Below are positions 7,238 through 12,908 of a DNA stretch of 12,908 bases, piece after piece. Source of the DNA: Spirochaeta sp. (GTDB lineage Bacteria > Spirochaetota > Spirochaetia > DSM-27196 > Alkalispirochaetaceae); assembly GCA_027859055.1 (NCBI GenBank), contig JAQIBO010000202.1, forward strand, positions 1 to 12,908, given 5' to 3'. The translations under genes and the position numbers were made by a program. The notes below the pieces were generated by a model, which was given only the letters and a program-made list of their open reading frames with translations, made no database searches and was not told the DNA's origin. How positions within the stretch are numbered: position 1 is the stretch's first letter; every line of letters begins with the position of its first letter.

Positions 7238-7262
7238 GCGCGATCCCACCGGCTGATACACT
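7233..7262 (+). promoter_or_regulatory. Candidate promoter of the methyltransferase gene
   Basis: GTGACG (7233-7238, 4 of 6 to TTGACA) and TACACT (7257-7262), which has a TGn extension (TGA, 7254-7256), are separated by 18 bp. The hexamer ends 7 nt before the ATG and no Shine-Dalgarno sequence is present, so a leaderless mRNA is expected. The extended -10 is identical in form to that of the FecR gene. Confidence 0.4.
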
Positions 7263-7269
7263 TCCGGCA

Positions 7270-8409
7270 ATGGAAACACGCCACTCCGTCATCTTTTCCT
7301 CGGCGGCCGATATGGCACCCCTCGCGGATGACTCGATAGATCTCATCGTGACCTCTCCGCCGTATCCGATGATCGAAATGTGGGATCAGGGTTTTGTAGA
7401 GCAGGACCCGGAGATCGGCACCCACCTGGACAACCTCGACGCCGACGGTGCCTGCCAGCGGATGCACGCCGCCCTCGATAACGTGTGGCGCGAGTGCGCC
7501 CGCGTCCTGCGCCCCGGGGCCTTTGCGTGCATCAACATCGGCGACGCCACCCGGACGATCGGCACCAATTTCCGCCTCTACACCAACCACAGCCGGATCA
7601 CCCACGCCTGCGAATCCCTGGGCATGCAATCGCTCCCGGCGATCCTGTGGCGCAAACAGACCAACGCCCCCAACACGTTCATGGGCTCCGGCCTGCTCCC
7701 CGCCGGCGCGTACGTCACCCTCGAGCACGAGTACATCCTCATCTTTCGCAACGGGCCAAAGCGCACCTTCCGTTCCGACGAACGCGAACGGCGCCGGGCA
7801 AGCGCCTTCTTCCGGGAGGAGCGTAACGCGTGGTTTTCCGACCTGTGGGACTTCAAGGGCACCCGTCAGCAGCTCAAACCGGCCGCCGCCAGAACGCGGA
7901 GCGGCGCGTTCCCTTTTGAACTCGCTTTTCGCCTTATCAACATGTACAGCCTCTACGGCGACACCGTCCTGGACCCGTTTGTCGGCACCGGCACCACCCT
8001 GACCGCCGCAATCGCCGCCGCCCGCACCTCCATCGGCATCGAAATAGACCCGCTCCTCGGTGAGACGATCGACGACACGATCGCCGCCTTTGCTCCCCGT
8101 GCCAATACGCGGCAGAATCAGCGCTACCACGACCACCTCGCCTTCGCCGGTACCTACGCGGAAACCAAAGGAGCCGCCCTCGGTTACACAAACGGCCCCC
8201 ATCACCTGCCCGTCATGACCAGACAGGAAACCGACCTGGAGCTCCTCATCGCCGCCGAAATCGAGCGCACCGCCGGGTGTGAATACCGCGTTCGTCACCA
8301 GTCCCTCACCGACCAGTCATCCGCCGACCAACCACAGCCGCCACGCACCATCGGGATCGAGCCGCCCGCCGACCCATCCGGCCAACTCTCCTTCTTTCCA
8401 GGGGAGTAA
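7270..8409 (+). CDS. Beta-class site-specific DNA methyltransferase (N4-cytosine type motif)
   Basis: This is a 379-residue amino-methyltransferase that transfers methyl from S-adenosylmethionine to an exocyclic amino group of a DNA base. The catalytic motif IV is TSPPYPM at residues 28-34. The SPPY form is typical of N4-cytosine enzymes, whereas N6-adenine enzymes usually carry DPPY. The AdoMet-binding motif I, DPFVGTGTT (235-243), lies near the C-terminal part and is followed by GIEID (256-260), motif II. Motif IV before motif I defines the beta class. Between them, residues about 40-230 hold the target-recognition region. A tail of about 120 residues after motif II, ending in GQLSFFPGE, is longer than in minimal enzymes. 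No restriction endonuclease gene is adjacent on either side, so it looks like an orphan methylase. The ATG is preceded by the TACACT promoter element and a direct repeat. The recognition sequence cannot be read from sequence. Confidence 0.88.
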   Translation: METRHSVIFSSAADMAPLADDSIDLIVTSPPYPMIEMWDQGFVEQDPEIGTHLDNLDADGACQRMHAALDNVWRECARVLRPGAFACINIGDATRTIGTNFRLYTNHSRITHACESLGMQSLPAILWRKQTNAPNTFMGSGLLPAGAYVTLEHEYILIFRNGPKRTFRSDERERRRASAFFREERNAWFSDLWDFKGTRQQLKPAAARTRSGAFPFELAFRLINMYSLYGDTVLDPFVGTGTTLTAAIAAARTSIGIEIDPLLGETIDDTIAAFAPRANTRQNQRYHDHLAFAGTYAETKGAALGYTNGPHHLPVMTRQETDLELLIAAEIERTAGCEYRVRHQSLTDQSSADQPQPPRTIGIEPPADPSGQLSFFPGE

Positions 8410-8662
8410 CGGGGCGCGGAGCAGCCGAATGCTGCGACCAGACCGGGTGGGCGTCAGAGCGGTGCGCCTACCGGGGTACGAGGCGCTCAACCTCGTCCCG
8501 CACTGCGGCGGGGGAACATACCTATTACACATGGGACAGACAAGGCGATCGCCGACTGATTTACCGTGGCCCCGACGCCGTTCGCTTCCGTCAGATCCAA
8601 CTCCTGTGCTGACAGTGGCGCTTATGCGTCCGTGGTGTGTATACTGTACCAGGGAGGATGCG
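8410..8662. other. 253-bp intergenic region between the methyltransferase and Uma2 genes
   Basis: No convincing gene is seen here. Three short inverted repeats are present: GCAGC/GCTGC with a 5-nt loop (8421-8435), just after the methyltransferase stop, GCGCCT/AGGCGC with an 11-nt loop (8464-8486), and ACGAGG/CCTCGT with a 7-nt loop (8478-8496). The last two overlap and cannot form together. There is also a perfect 10-bp palindrome, GGCGATCGCC (8544-8553). No T-tract follows the first hairpin. A reading frame continuous with Uma2 stays open through this region but has no start with a ribosome-binding site. Confidence 0.4.
8640..8657 (+). promoter_or_regulatory. -10-like element and strong ribosome-binding site of the Uma2 gene
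   Basis: TATACT (8640-8645) is a good -10 match with no convincing -35 at the right distance (CTGACA at 8609-8614 is too far). AGGGAGG (8651-8657) is a strong Shine-Dalgarno sequence 5 nt before the ATG at 8663 and fixes that start. If TATACT is the true -10, the transcript would begin almost at the Shine-Dalgarno sequence, so the real promoter may lie further upstream. Confidence 0.45.
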
Positions 8663-9232
8663 ATGGAAACGCGCGGTTCCAGTGCGATACAACCCGGTGG
8701 CCGGTACACGCTTGCCGAACGGGACGGGTGGGAAACCGATGAACAGTGGGAACTGATCAACGGGATCGCCTATGCGATGAGTCCCGCACCACGTTTGAAA
8801 AACCAACGACTGCTTGGCAAGATCTTCACTCGGCTTTCGGTCCAGCTTGAGGGCAAAACCTGTGAGCCGTTTATCGCCCCGGTCGATCTGTACCCCTTTC
8901 CGGACGCCGACGGTGAGCGCGCCGATACGGTGGTTCAGCCGGATCTTATGATCGTCTGCGACCCGTCGCAGTGTCGGGAAGAGGGCGTTTTTGGCGCACC
9001 TGAGTGGGTGCTGGAGATCCTCTCCGCTTCCACGGCGTGGAAGGATCAGACGGACAAGAAGCAACTCTACCAGGAGTGCGGTGTTACCGAGTACTGGGTC
9101 CTCAACCCCGACAACCTTGACCTTATCATCTACCGGCGGGAGGGCGACCGCTTCGGCCCACCTGCGGGAGCAAATCTTGTGGAACCGGTTAAACTGGGCG
9201 TGCTGCCGGAAATAGAGCTGGTCGCCAGGTGA
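8663..9232 (+). CDS. Uma2-family (DUF820) PD-(D/E)xK nuclease-like protein
   Basis: This 189-residue protein is of normal length for the Uma2 family, a PD-(D/E)xK nuclease fold whose biological role is not settled. Visible marks are the N-terminal YTLAER...WELINGIAYAMSPAP region, QPDLMIVCD with Asp94, GAPEWVLEILSAST with Glu118, and KDQTDKKQLYQECGVTEYWVLNP. In the last block Lys132 is the likely catalytic lysine and GVxEYW is the family signature. The D-E-K set is complete, so metal-dependent nuclease activity is possible. The start is fixed by AGGGAGG; the frame remains open upstream into the methyltransferase gene but without a start signal. The stop lies 4 nt before the next gene's ATG, so the two are probably co-translated. 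Uma2 genes are typically dispersed multicopy genes in cyanobacteria, Chloroflexi and spirochaetes. No link to the dehydrogenase is known. Confidence 0.85.
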   Translation: METRGSSAIQPGGRYTLAERDGWETDEQWELINGIAYAMSPAPRLKNQRLLGKIFTRLSVQLEGKTCEPFIAPVDLYPFPDADGERADTVVQPDLMIVCDPSQCREEGVFGAPEWVLEILSASTAWKDQTDKKQLYQECGVTEYWVLNPDNLDLIIYRREGDRFGPPAGANLVEPVKLGVLPEIELVAR

Positions 9233-9236
9233 ACCG

Positions 9237-10235
9237 ATGAGCACGCATTATCGCTGGGGAATTATGGGGGCGGGTATCATCGCCCGGAAGATGGCGGACG
9301 CGCTTCACGCCACCGAGCGCGCGGAGCTCCTTGCGGTCGGCTCCAAGAGCGCCGAGCGGGCGCGGCAGTTTGCCGAGGAGATGAACGTTCCCCGCGCAGG
9401 CACCTACGATGAGCTCCTGAGGGATCCGGAGATCGATATCGTCTACGTGGCGACCACCCATAACTACCACCACGCCAACGCGCTCCTGGCGCTGGAGCAC
9501 GGCAAGCACGTTGTGATAGAAAAGCCGATTACGGTGAACGCCGCGGAAGCGCAGGAGTTGATTGATACCGCCCGGGTGAAGGGACTCTTTCTGATGGAGG
9601 CGCTGTGGGCGCGCTTTGTTCCGTCGTGGGTCCGGATGCGCAAGCTGATTCGCGAAGGGGCGATCGGTGAGGTGCGCCTGATCGATGTTTCCTTCGGGAA
9701 ATTTGCCCCGCCGCAGTTCCAGAAGCGCCTGAACGACCCGGCCCTCGCCGGTGGCGCCACCCTGGATATCGGCGTATACCCGATCTCGTTTTGCTGTTAC
9801 CTCGCCGGGGAGATGCCGGTGGAAAGTTCGTCAACCGCACGTCTCACCTCCGCCGGAGTTGACGAATTCGCGGCGTACCAGCTGTCGTTTCCCTCGGGGG
9901 CGACCGCCCAGATCGCAACCAGTTTCAACCTCAGAATGACAAACCGGGCGACGGTGTACGGGACGCGCGGGTATATCGAGTTTTCGGATTTTCCCCGTGG
10001 CGACGCGTTCACCGTGGCGATTCACGACGGCGACAACGACGCGCTTCGGGAAGAGCGAATCACCCTGGACCAGGCGGAGAACGGCTTTGTCTATCAGGTT
10101 GCCGAGGTAACCTCCTGTCTGGACCAGGGACTGCTGGAGAGTTCCATAATGCCCGCCGAAGAAAGCCGGGACATCATGGCGCTCATGGACCGGATGCGGA
10201 CCAGCTGGGGCGTCGTATACGAGAACGACCGCTGA
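9237..10235 (+). CDS. Gfo/Idh/MocA-family NAD(P)-dependent oxidoreductase
   Basis: This 332-residue cytoplasmic dehydrogenase has two domains. The N-terminal Rossmann fold opens with WGIMGAGIIA (7-16), the dinucleotide-binding GxGxxA loop, followed by VYVATTHNYHH (69-79) and the signature EKP (95-97) with catalytic-type Lys97. The C-terminal alpha/beta domain carries GGATLDIGVYPI (172-183), which holds the Asp177 and Tyr181 pair usual for the dihydrodiol/xylose dehydrogenase branch. The LMEALWARFVP block (119-129) is also typical of the trans-1,2-dihydrobenzene-1,2-diol dehydrogenase-like group. It probably oxidises or reduces a sugar or polyol; the true substrate is not visible. AGGTGA, overlapping the Uma2 stop, is its Shine-Dalgarno sequence, 4 nt from the ATG, which implies translational coupling. 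It is convergent with rsgA, with 48 bp between the stops and no clear terminator. Confidence 0.88.
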   Translation: MSTHYRWGIMGAGIIARKMADALHATERAELLAVGSKSAERARQFAEEMNVPRAGTYDELLRDPEIDIVYVATTHNYHHANALLALEHGKHVVIEKPITVNAAEAQELIDTARVKGLFLMEALWARFVPSWVRMRKLIREGAIGEVRLIDVSFGKFAPPQFQKRLNDPALAGGATLDIGVYPISFCCYLAGEMPVESSSTARLTSAGVDEFAAYQLSFPSGATAQIATSFNLRMTNRATVYGTRGYIEFSDFPRGDAFTVAIHDGDNDALREERITLDQAENGFVYQVAEVTSCLDQGLLESSIMPAEESRDIMALMDRMRTSWGVVYENDR

Positions 10236-10283
10236 GCCCGCTCTGTCCACAAAGACGATCCGGTCCAGGTAGCGTGACCCGCT

Positions 10284-11411
10284 TCAGGTGCCGCGGCTTT
10301 TGAACCGGCGCTGCTCCATCGCAATCCGGCGCCACTTCTTCTGCTCCTCCGCATTGGCACGCTGGTCTTTCCGCCGTTCCAGATAGGCAAGTTCCCGCTG
10401 GTATTCCAAATAGCGCTCATACCGGTCCGCCGGTAACTCAGCGGAGTCCAGCGCCTCACGAACGCGACACCCGGGCTCTCCGATGTGGGTGCAGTCGTTA
10501 AAACGGCACTCGGCCGCGAGGGCGTCAACTTCGGGAAACGCCGCGGAAAGGTCCGTATCGTCTCCCCACAGCTGGAGCTCGCGCAGTCCCGGTACATCTG
10601 CGAGAAGCATCCCGCCGGGAAGCAGGTGGAGCACCTTGTCGGTGGTGGTGTGGCGACCCTGCCGGTCGCGTGCACGTTGCTCTCCCGTGCGCGCCGGTGC
10701 CGGTGCATCCGGGGCAGCGCGCCGGACAAACGCGTTGAGTAGCGCCGATTTTCCCACGCCGCTTTTCCCGAGCATGCCCACCGTCTCGCCGCGCCCCGCC
10801 TCTGCAAGAAGACCGTCCAGCCCGTCGCCACTGTGGGCGCTTACCGTATGGACGGCAACGCCCGGGGCATTTGCTTCCGCCTCGTGGCGCAGCCGGGCAA
10901 TCGTTTCTTCATCGGCGCAGTCGGTCTTGTTGAGGACCACCACCGGACGGGCGCCGGAGTTCCACGTCACGAGAAGTGACCGTTCCAACATGCCGATGGT
11001 GAAGTTTCGGCCGCCGTCGAGGCCGAATACGAGATAGACCACGTCGATATTTGCTGCGATCACCTGCTCCCGCGTCTCTTCTCCGGCGGCGTGTCTGCTG
11101 ATCGCGGTTTTCCGTGGGAGGAGTTTCTGGATCTGTCCGCCCGGGGTGTGAAGGATCCAGTCGCCAATGGTCGGGTAGTCAGCTGAGTCGGCGGCGCGAT
11201 ACGAGAATGCCCCGGATATCTCGATCCATACCGGGTCCGGCTTGTGCGGTGTGACGATCTGGTAGTGGTGGTGGACGTGGCGAATGACGCGGCCGGGAAG
11301 CAGTGGCGGTGCGCCGTGGTTGGTCGCCGCGCGTTTCCATGCGTCGTTCCAGCCCCACGGGACGAGTCGATCGAGTGGGGTTTCAGTCGGGGTGTTTTGG
11401 TTGTTTCTCAT
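10284..11411 (-). CDS. rsgA: RsgA, ribosome small subunit-dependent GTPase A
   Basis: This is a circularly permuted GTPase that helps late maturation of the 30S subunit and releases from it on GTP hydrolysis. From the GTG-inclusive frame the motifs are in the order G4 NKTD (169-172), G1 GKSGVGKS (223-230), G2 RHTTT (261-265) and G3 DVPGL (280-284), which is the permuted order diagnostic of the YjeQ/RsgA family. An N-terminal OB-fold precedes them (about 45-110). The C-terminal zinc-binding knuckle is C310-x4-C315-x-H317-x5-C323, followed by a basic helical tail. I chose ATG 11411 (375 residues) because AAGGA (11420-11424) lies 8 nt upstream; the GTG at 11435 would add 8 residues and has no ribosome-binding site. 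A 16-codon ORF and a hairpin lie in its presumed leader. The family call is very secure. Confidence 0.95.
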   Translation of the reverse strand: MRNNQNTPTETPLDRLVPWGWNDAWKRAATNHGAPPLLPGRVIRHVHHHYQIVTPHKPDPVWIEISGAFSYRAADSADYPTIGDWILHTPGGQIQKLLPRKTAISRHAAGEETREQVIAANIDVVYLVFGLDGGRNFTIGMLERSLLVTWNSGARPVVVLNKTDCADEETIARLRHEAEANAPGVAVHTVSAHSGDGLDGLLAEAGRGETVGMLGKSGVGKSALLNAFVRRAAPDAPAPARTGEQRARDRQGRHTTTDKVLHLLPGGMLLADVPGLRELQLWGDDTDLSAAFPEVDALAAECRFNDCTHIGEPGCRVREALDSAELPADRYERYLEYQRELAYLERRKDQRANAEEQKKWRRIAMEQRRFKSRGT

Positions 11412-11477
11412 CGGAGGAATCCTTCGCTGTGTCACGTGAGGTAACTCTGGAAGATGTGCTCTGTTCGCGCGAGCTAA

Positions 11478-11497
11478 CGCGACGTAATAGCGTCGCG
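11478..11497. repeat. Perfect 7-bp inverted repeat in the rsgA upstream region
   Basis: CGCGACG-TAATAG-CGTCGCG is a 20-bp inverted repeat with 7-bp perfect arms and a 6-nt AT-rich centre. It lies about 65 nt before the rsgA ATG and about 50 nt after the stop of the small ORF. In RNA it would form a stable stem-loop in the rsgA leader; in DNA it could be an operator. There is no T-tract, so it is not a standard terminator. Confidence 0.5.
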
Positions 11498-11546
11498 GTG
11501 TGACAAACGGGATTGCTCAGGAAGGGGCGGCGGGAAGACGGACCGT

Positions 11547-11597
11547 CTACGCGACGGCACCCCGGAACAGGCGCATCTCTCGAGCAATTGTAGACAT
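11547..11597 (-). CDS. Predicted 16-codon leader peptide or small protein upstream of rsgA
   Basis: The frame encodes MSTIAREMRLFRGAVA and then TAG. Its ATG is 6 nt downstream of a perfect AGGAGG (11604-11609) and about 25 nt downstream of a near-consensus promoter (11627-11655). This is the best ribosome-binding site and the best promoter in the window, so translation here is likely. The stop codon sits inside a small hairpin, CCGTC/GACGG with a 5-nt loop (11543-11557). The peptide is basic with three arginines and has no recognisable motif. It lies 135 nt before rsgA on the same strand, so it may act as a leader peptide controlling rsgA, or be an independent small protein. It could also be the start of a gene broken by mutation. 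I recognise no homologue. Confidence 0.45.
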   Translation of the reverse strand: MSTIAREMRLFRGAVA

Positions 11598-11626
11598 GGA
11601 CGACCTCCTGAAACCGAAGATATGAA

Positions 11627-11655
11627 ACCATACGTCCGCCGCAGAAAAGTGTCAA
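11627..11655 (-). promoter_or_regulatory. Near-consensus sigma-70 promoter for the small ORF and rsgA
   Basis: On the minus strand TTGACA (11650-11655, 6 of 6) and TATGGT (11627-11632, 4 of 6) are separated by exactly 17 bp. The predicted transcript would start near 11620, carry the AGGAGG site, read the 16-codon ORF and continue to rsgA. The promoter overlaps the upstream control region of the divergent cNMP/patatin gene, so the two could interfere. Confidence 0.6.
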
Positions 11656-11664
11656 GGTTACTAT

Positions 11665-11670
11665 TATACT
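11665..11670 (+). promoter_or_regulatory. -10 element of the cNMP/patatin gene (leaderless start)
   Basis: TATACT ends exactly 6 nt before the ATG at 11677, placing the expected transcription start on the first base of the start codon. An overlapping TATTAT (11662-11667) is an alternative. No Shine-Dalgarno sequence is present and no good -35 is visible. Two TGTCA copies (11650-11654, 11670-11674), 20 bp apart, flank the element. Confidence 0.4.
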
Positions 11671-11676
11671 GTCACG

Positions 11677-12908
11677 ATGCAGGTGCACCACATCATTGAG
11701 TTTTTGCGCGACGTGCCGCTGTTCGGGTCGATGAGCGACGATCAGCTTGACCATATTCGGCGGGAGCTGGAGCCGTTTTCGCTGCCGGCGGGGGAGGTGC
11801 TGATCCGCGAGGGCGAGGCGGGAGATGCGCTGTACGTCATCGCCGGGGGACGACTGGAGGCGTTGATTAGTGATCCGCCCGCACGTATCGGGGAAATCAC
11901 TACCGGAGAGATCGTCGGTGAGACGGCGCTGCTGACCGGTGCACCGCGGTCAGCGACGGTGCAGGCGGTGACCAATACCCACGGGTATCGCCTGGAGCGC
12001 GCGCGAGTTCTGCAGAGTATCGAGGACCATCCCGAGGAGTTGCGACGTGTTGCCGAGCTGATCACCCGCCGGTCCGTGCGGCCGCGGCGCGAGCAGTTTC
12101 GCCCTGCCGAGGATGAGATCGTTTCATTTCTGTCGGGGGTGGATCTGTTTGCGTCGTTGAAACCGACGACCCTGGCGGAGCTTGCGCCGCACCTGCAGTG
12201 GTTTACGATCGTCCGCAATGAGGTGCTGATCCGCCAGGGGGATCGGGGCGACCGGGTGTATCTGTTGGTATCCGGGCGCCTGCGCTACGAGGTGCGGAAC
12301 GACTCCGGCGGCGTGGTCCGGTCCGGCACAATTGAGCGGGGTGAGGTGGTTGGTGAGATGGCGCTGCTGACCGAGGAAACGCGCACCGCCACGGTAATTG
12401 CCACGCGGGACAGCGGGATTCTTACCCTTTCTCCCCGGACGCTGGCGCGGCTGATCACCTCCTACCCTCGGGTGGTACTGGCGGTGACGCGAATGCTGGC
12501 GCAACGGCTGACCCGGGGGTTTGATGCCCGGCGACGTCGGCCGCTGTCGGAGACGATTGCGTTGCTGCCGATCCACCCGGGTGTGCCGATCGGGCCAATT
12601 GCGCGGCGGCTGGAATCGGCTGTTTCGGCGGGTGCTGCGCCCGCCACCGCGCGCCTGCTCACCAAGGCGATGGCGATCGGTGCCCTCGGCGAGGCGGCGC
12701 GGGCGACCGCCGCGGATGCGCGCACCCGGTTTGGCCGCTGGGTCCACGACCAGGAGGAGCATGCATCCACTGTGCTGCTTACCGGTATTCACGGCGACGA
12801 AGAGTGGAACGCCCGTTGTCTGGACCAGGCGGATCGGGTGTATCTCTTTGTTGACCCGCAGCAATCACCGGATCTTACATCGATGGAACTGCGCACACTG
12901 GGCTGGGG
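11677..12908 (+). CDS. Cyclic nucleotide-binding, NTE/patatin-type phospholipase (N-terminal part, cut by window end)
   Basis: 410 residues are present and the frame is open to the window end. Two cyclic-nucleotide-binding domains are visible. The first (about residues 9-130) has the phosphate-binding cassette GETALLTGAPRSATV (81-95), with Glu82 and Arg91. The second (about 150-280) has GEMALLTEETRTATV (226-240), with Glu227 and Arg236. Each begins with a FLxxVxLF-type helix (FLRDVPLF and FLSGVDLF). Both arginines that hold the cyclic phosphate are kept, so both could bind cAMP or cGMP. Residues about 290-405 match the linker of the neuropathy-target-esterase group: ETIALLPIHPGVPIGPI, then RFGRWVHDQEEHASTVLL, and CLDQADRVYLFVD. 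The patatin catalytic domain with GxSxG and DGG/DGA should follow outside the window. The protein probably hydrolyses lysophospholipids at the membrane under cyclic nucleotide control. The start is ATG 11677 with no ribosome-binding site. Confidence 0.88.
   Translation, partial: MQVHHIIEFLRDVPLFGSMSDDQLDHIRRELEPFSLPAGEVLIREGEAGDALYVIAGGRLEALISDPPARIGEITTGEIVGETALLTGAPRSATVQAVTNTHGYRLERARVLQSIEDHPEELRRVAELITRRSVRPRREQFRPAEDEIVSFLSGVDLFASLKPTTLAELAPHLQWFTIVRNEVLIRQGDRGDRVYLLVSGRLRYEVRNDSGGVVRSGTIERGEVVGEMALLTEETRTATVIATRDSGILTLSPRTLARLITSYPRVVLAVTRMLAQRLTRGFDARRRRPLSETIALLPIHPGVPIGPIARRLESAVSAGAAPATARLLTKAMAIGALGEAARATAADARTRFGRWVHDQEEHASTVLLTGIHGDEEWNARCLDQADRVYLFVDPQQSPDLTSMELRTLGW

Noticed and set aside
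6967..8298. A 443-codon open frame on the minus strand across the methyltransferase gene
   Set aside because: It is antisense to motifs IV and I of the methyltransferase. It is Gly/Val/Ala rich with no motif, so it is a shadow.
8464..8496. Stem-loops that at first suggested a tRNA-like or structured RNA
   Set aside because: No acceptor stem, TTCGA loop or anticodon arm can be fitted, and the two hairpins compete for the same bases.
8544..8553. GGCGATCGCC containing the cyanobacterial HIP1 octamer GCGATCGC
   Set aside because: I noticed two other copies (within 2105-2112 and near 4810), a number compatible with chance in GC-rich DNA and far below cyanobacterial density. The gene content does not look cyanobacterial.
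8279..8662. In-frame upstream extension of Uma2 to 8279
   Set aside because: The extra residues overlap the methyltransferase gene and are rich in Pro, Ser and Arg with no family match. AGGGAGG at 8651-8657 fixes the start at 8663.
10236..10283. Possible bidirectional terminator between the convergent dehydrogenase and rsgA genes
   Set aside because: No stem of useful length and no T-tract on either strand was found in the 48-bp gap.

Overview
The window is gene-dense, GC-rich bacterial DNA (GC roughly 60% by eye, not counted) with tight spacing and several signal peptides, so it comes from a Gram-negative bacterium. A Spirochaetota origin (Alkalispirochaeta/Spirochaeta-like) is my best guess, from the FecR protein with a CxCxG motif, the Uma2 gene and the cNMP-binding NTE-type phospholipase. 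I could not test it. No rRNA, tRNA, CRISPR array or insertion sequence was seen.

Layout. (1) 97-792, minus: a membrane-anchored FecR-domain protein. (2) 904-3365, minus: two tandem paralogous secreted alpha/beta hydrolases of the secretory-lipase type, joined by an ATGA stop/start overlap. (3) 3451-6826, plus, divergent from the lipases: an O-acetylation cassette in the order AlgF (periplasmic), AlgI (MBOAT membrane acyltransferase), AlgJ/AlgX-like (membrane-anchored SGNH acetyltransferase). Together they would move acetyl groups across the inner membrane onto an exopolysaccharide. No polymerase, export or epimerase gene is visible. (4) 6863-7189: only the C-terminal part of an EamA/DMT transporter, probably a remnant. 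(5) 7270-8409: a solitary beta-class DNA methyltransferase with SPPY, preceded by a 13-bp direct repeat that reaches its putative -35 box. (6) 8663-10235: a Uma2-family PD-(D/E)xK protein and a Gfo/Idh/MocA dehydrogenase, closely coupled. (7) 10284-11411, minus: RsgA, the circularly permuted ribosome-assembly GTPase. (8) 11677 to the window end, plus: the N-terminal 410 residues of a cyclic-nucleotide-binding, NTE/patatin-type phospholipase.

Regulatory features. Three genes (FecR, methyltransferase, cNMP/patatin) have a -10-like hexamer (TACACT or TATACT) ending only 6-7 nt before the ATG and no Shine-Dalgarno sequence. This suggests leaderless mRNAs. The rsgA upstream region has the reverse: a near-consensus promoter (TTGACA-17-TATGGT), a perfect AGGAGG, a 16-codon ORF, and a perfect 7-bp inverted repeat before rsgA. 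That unit is the most unexpected thing in the window and looks like a leader peptide or an unannotated small protein.
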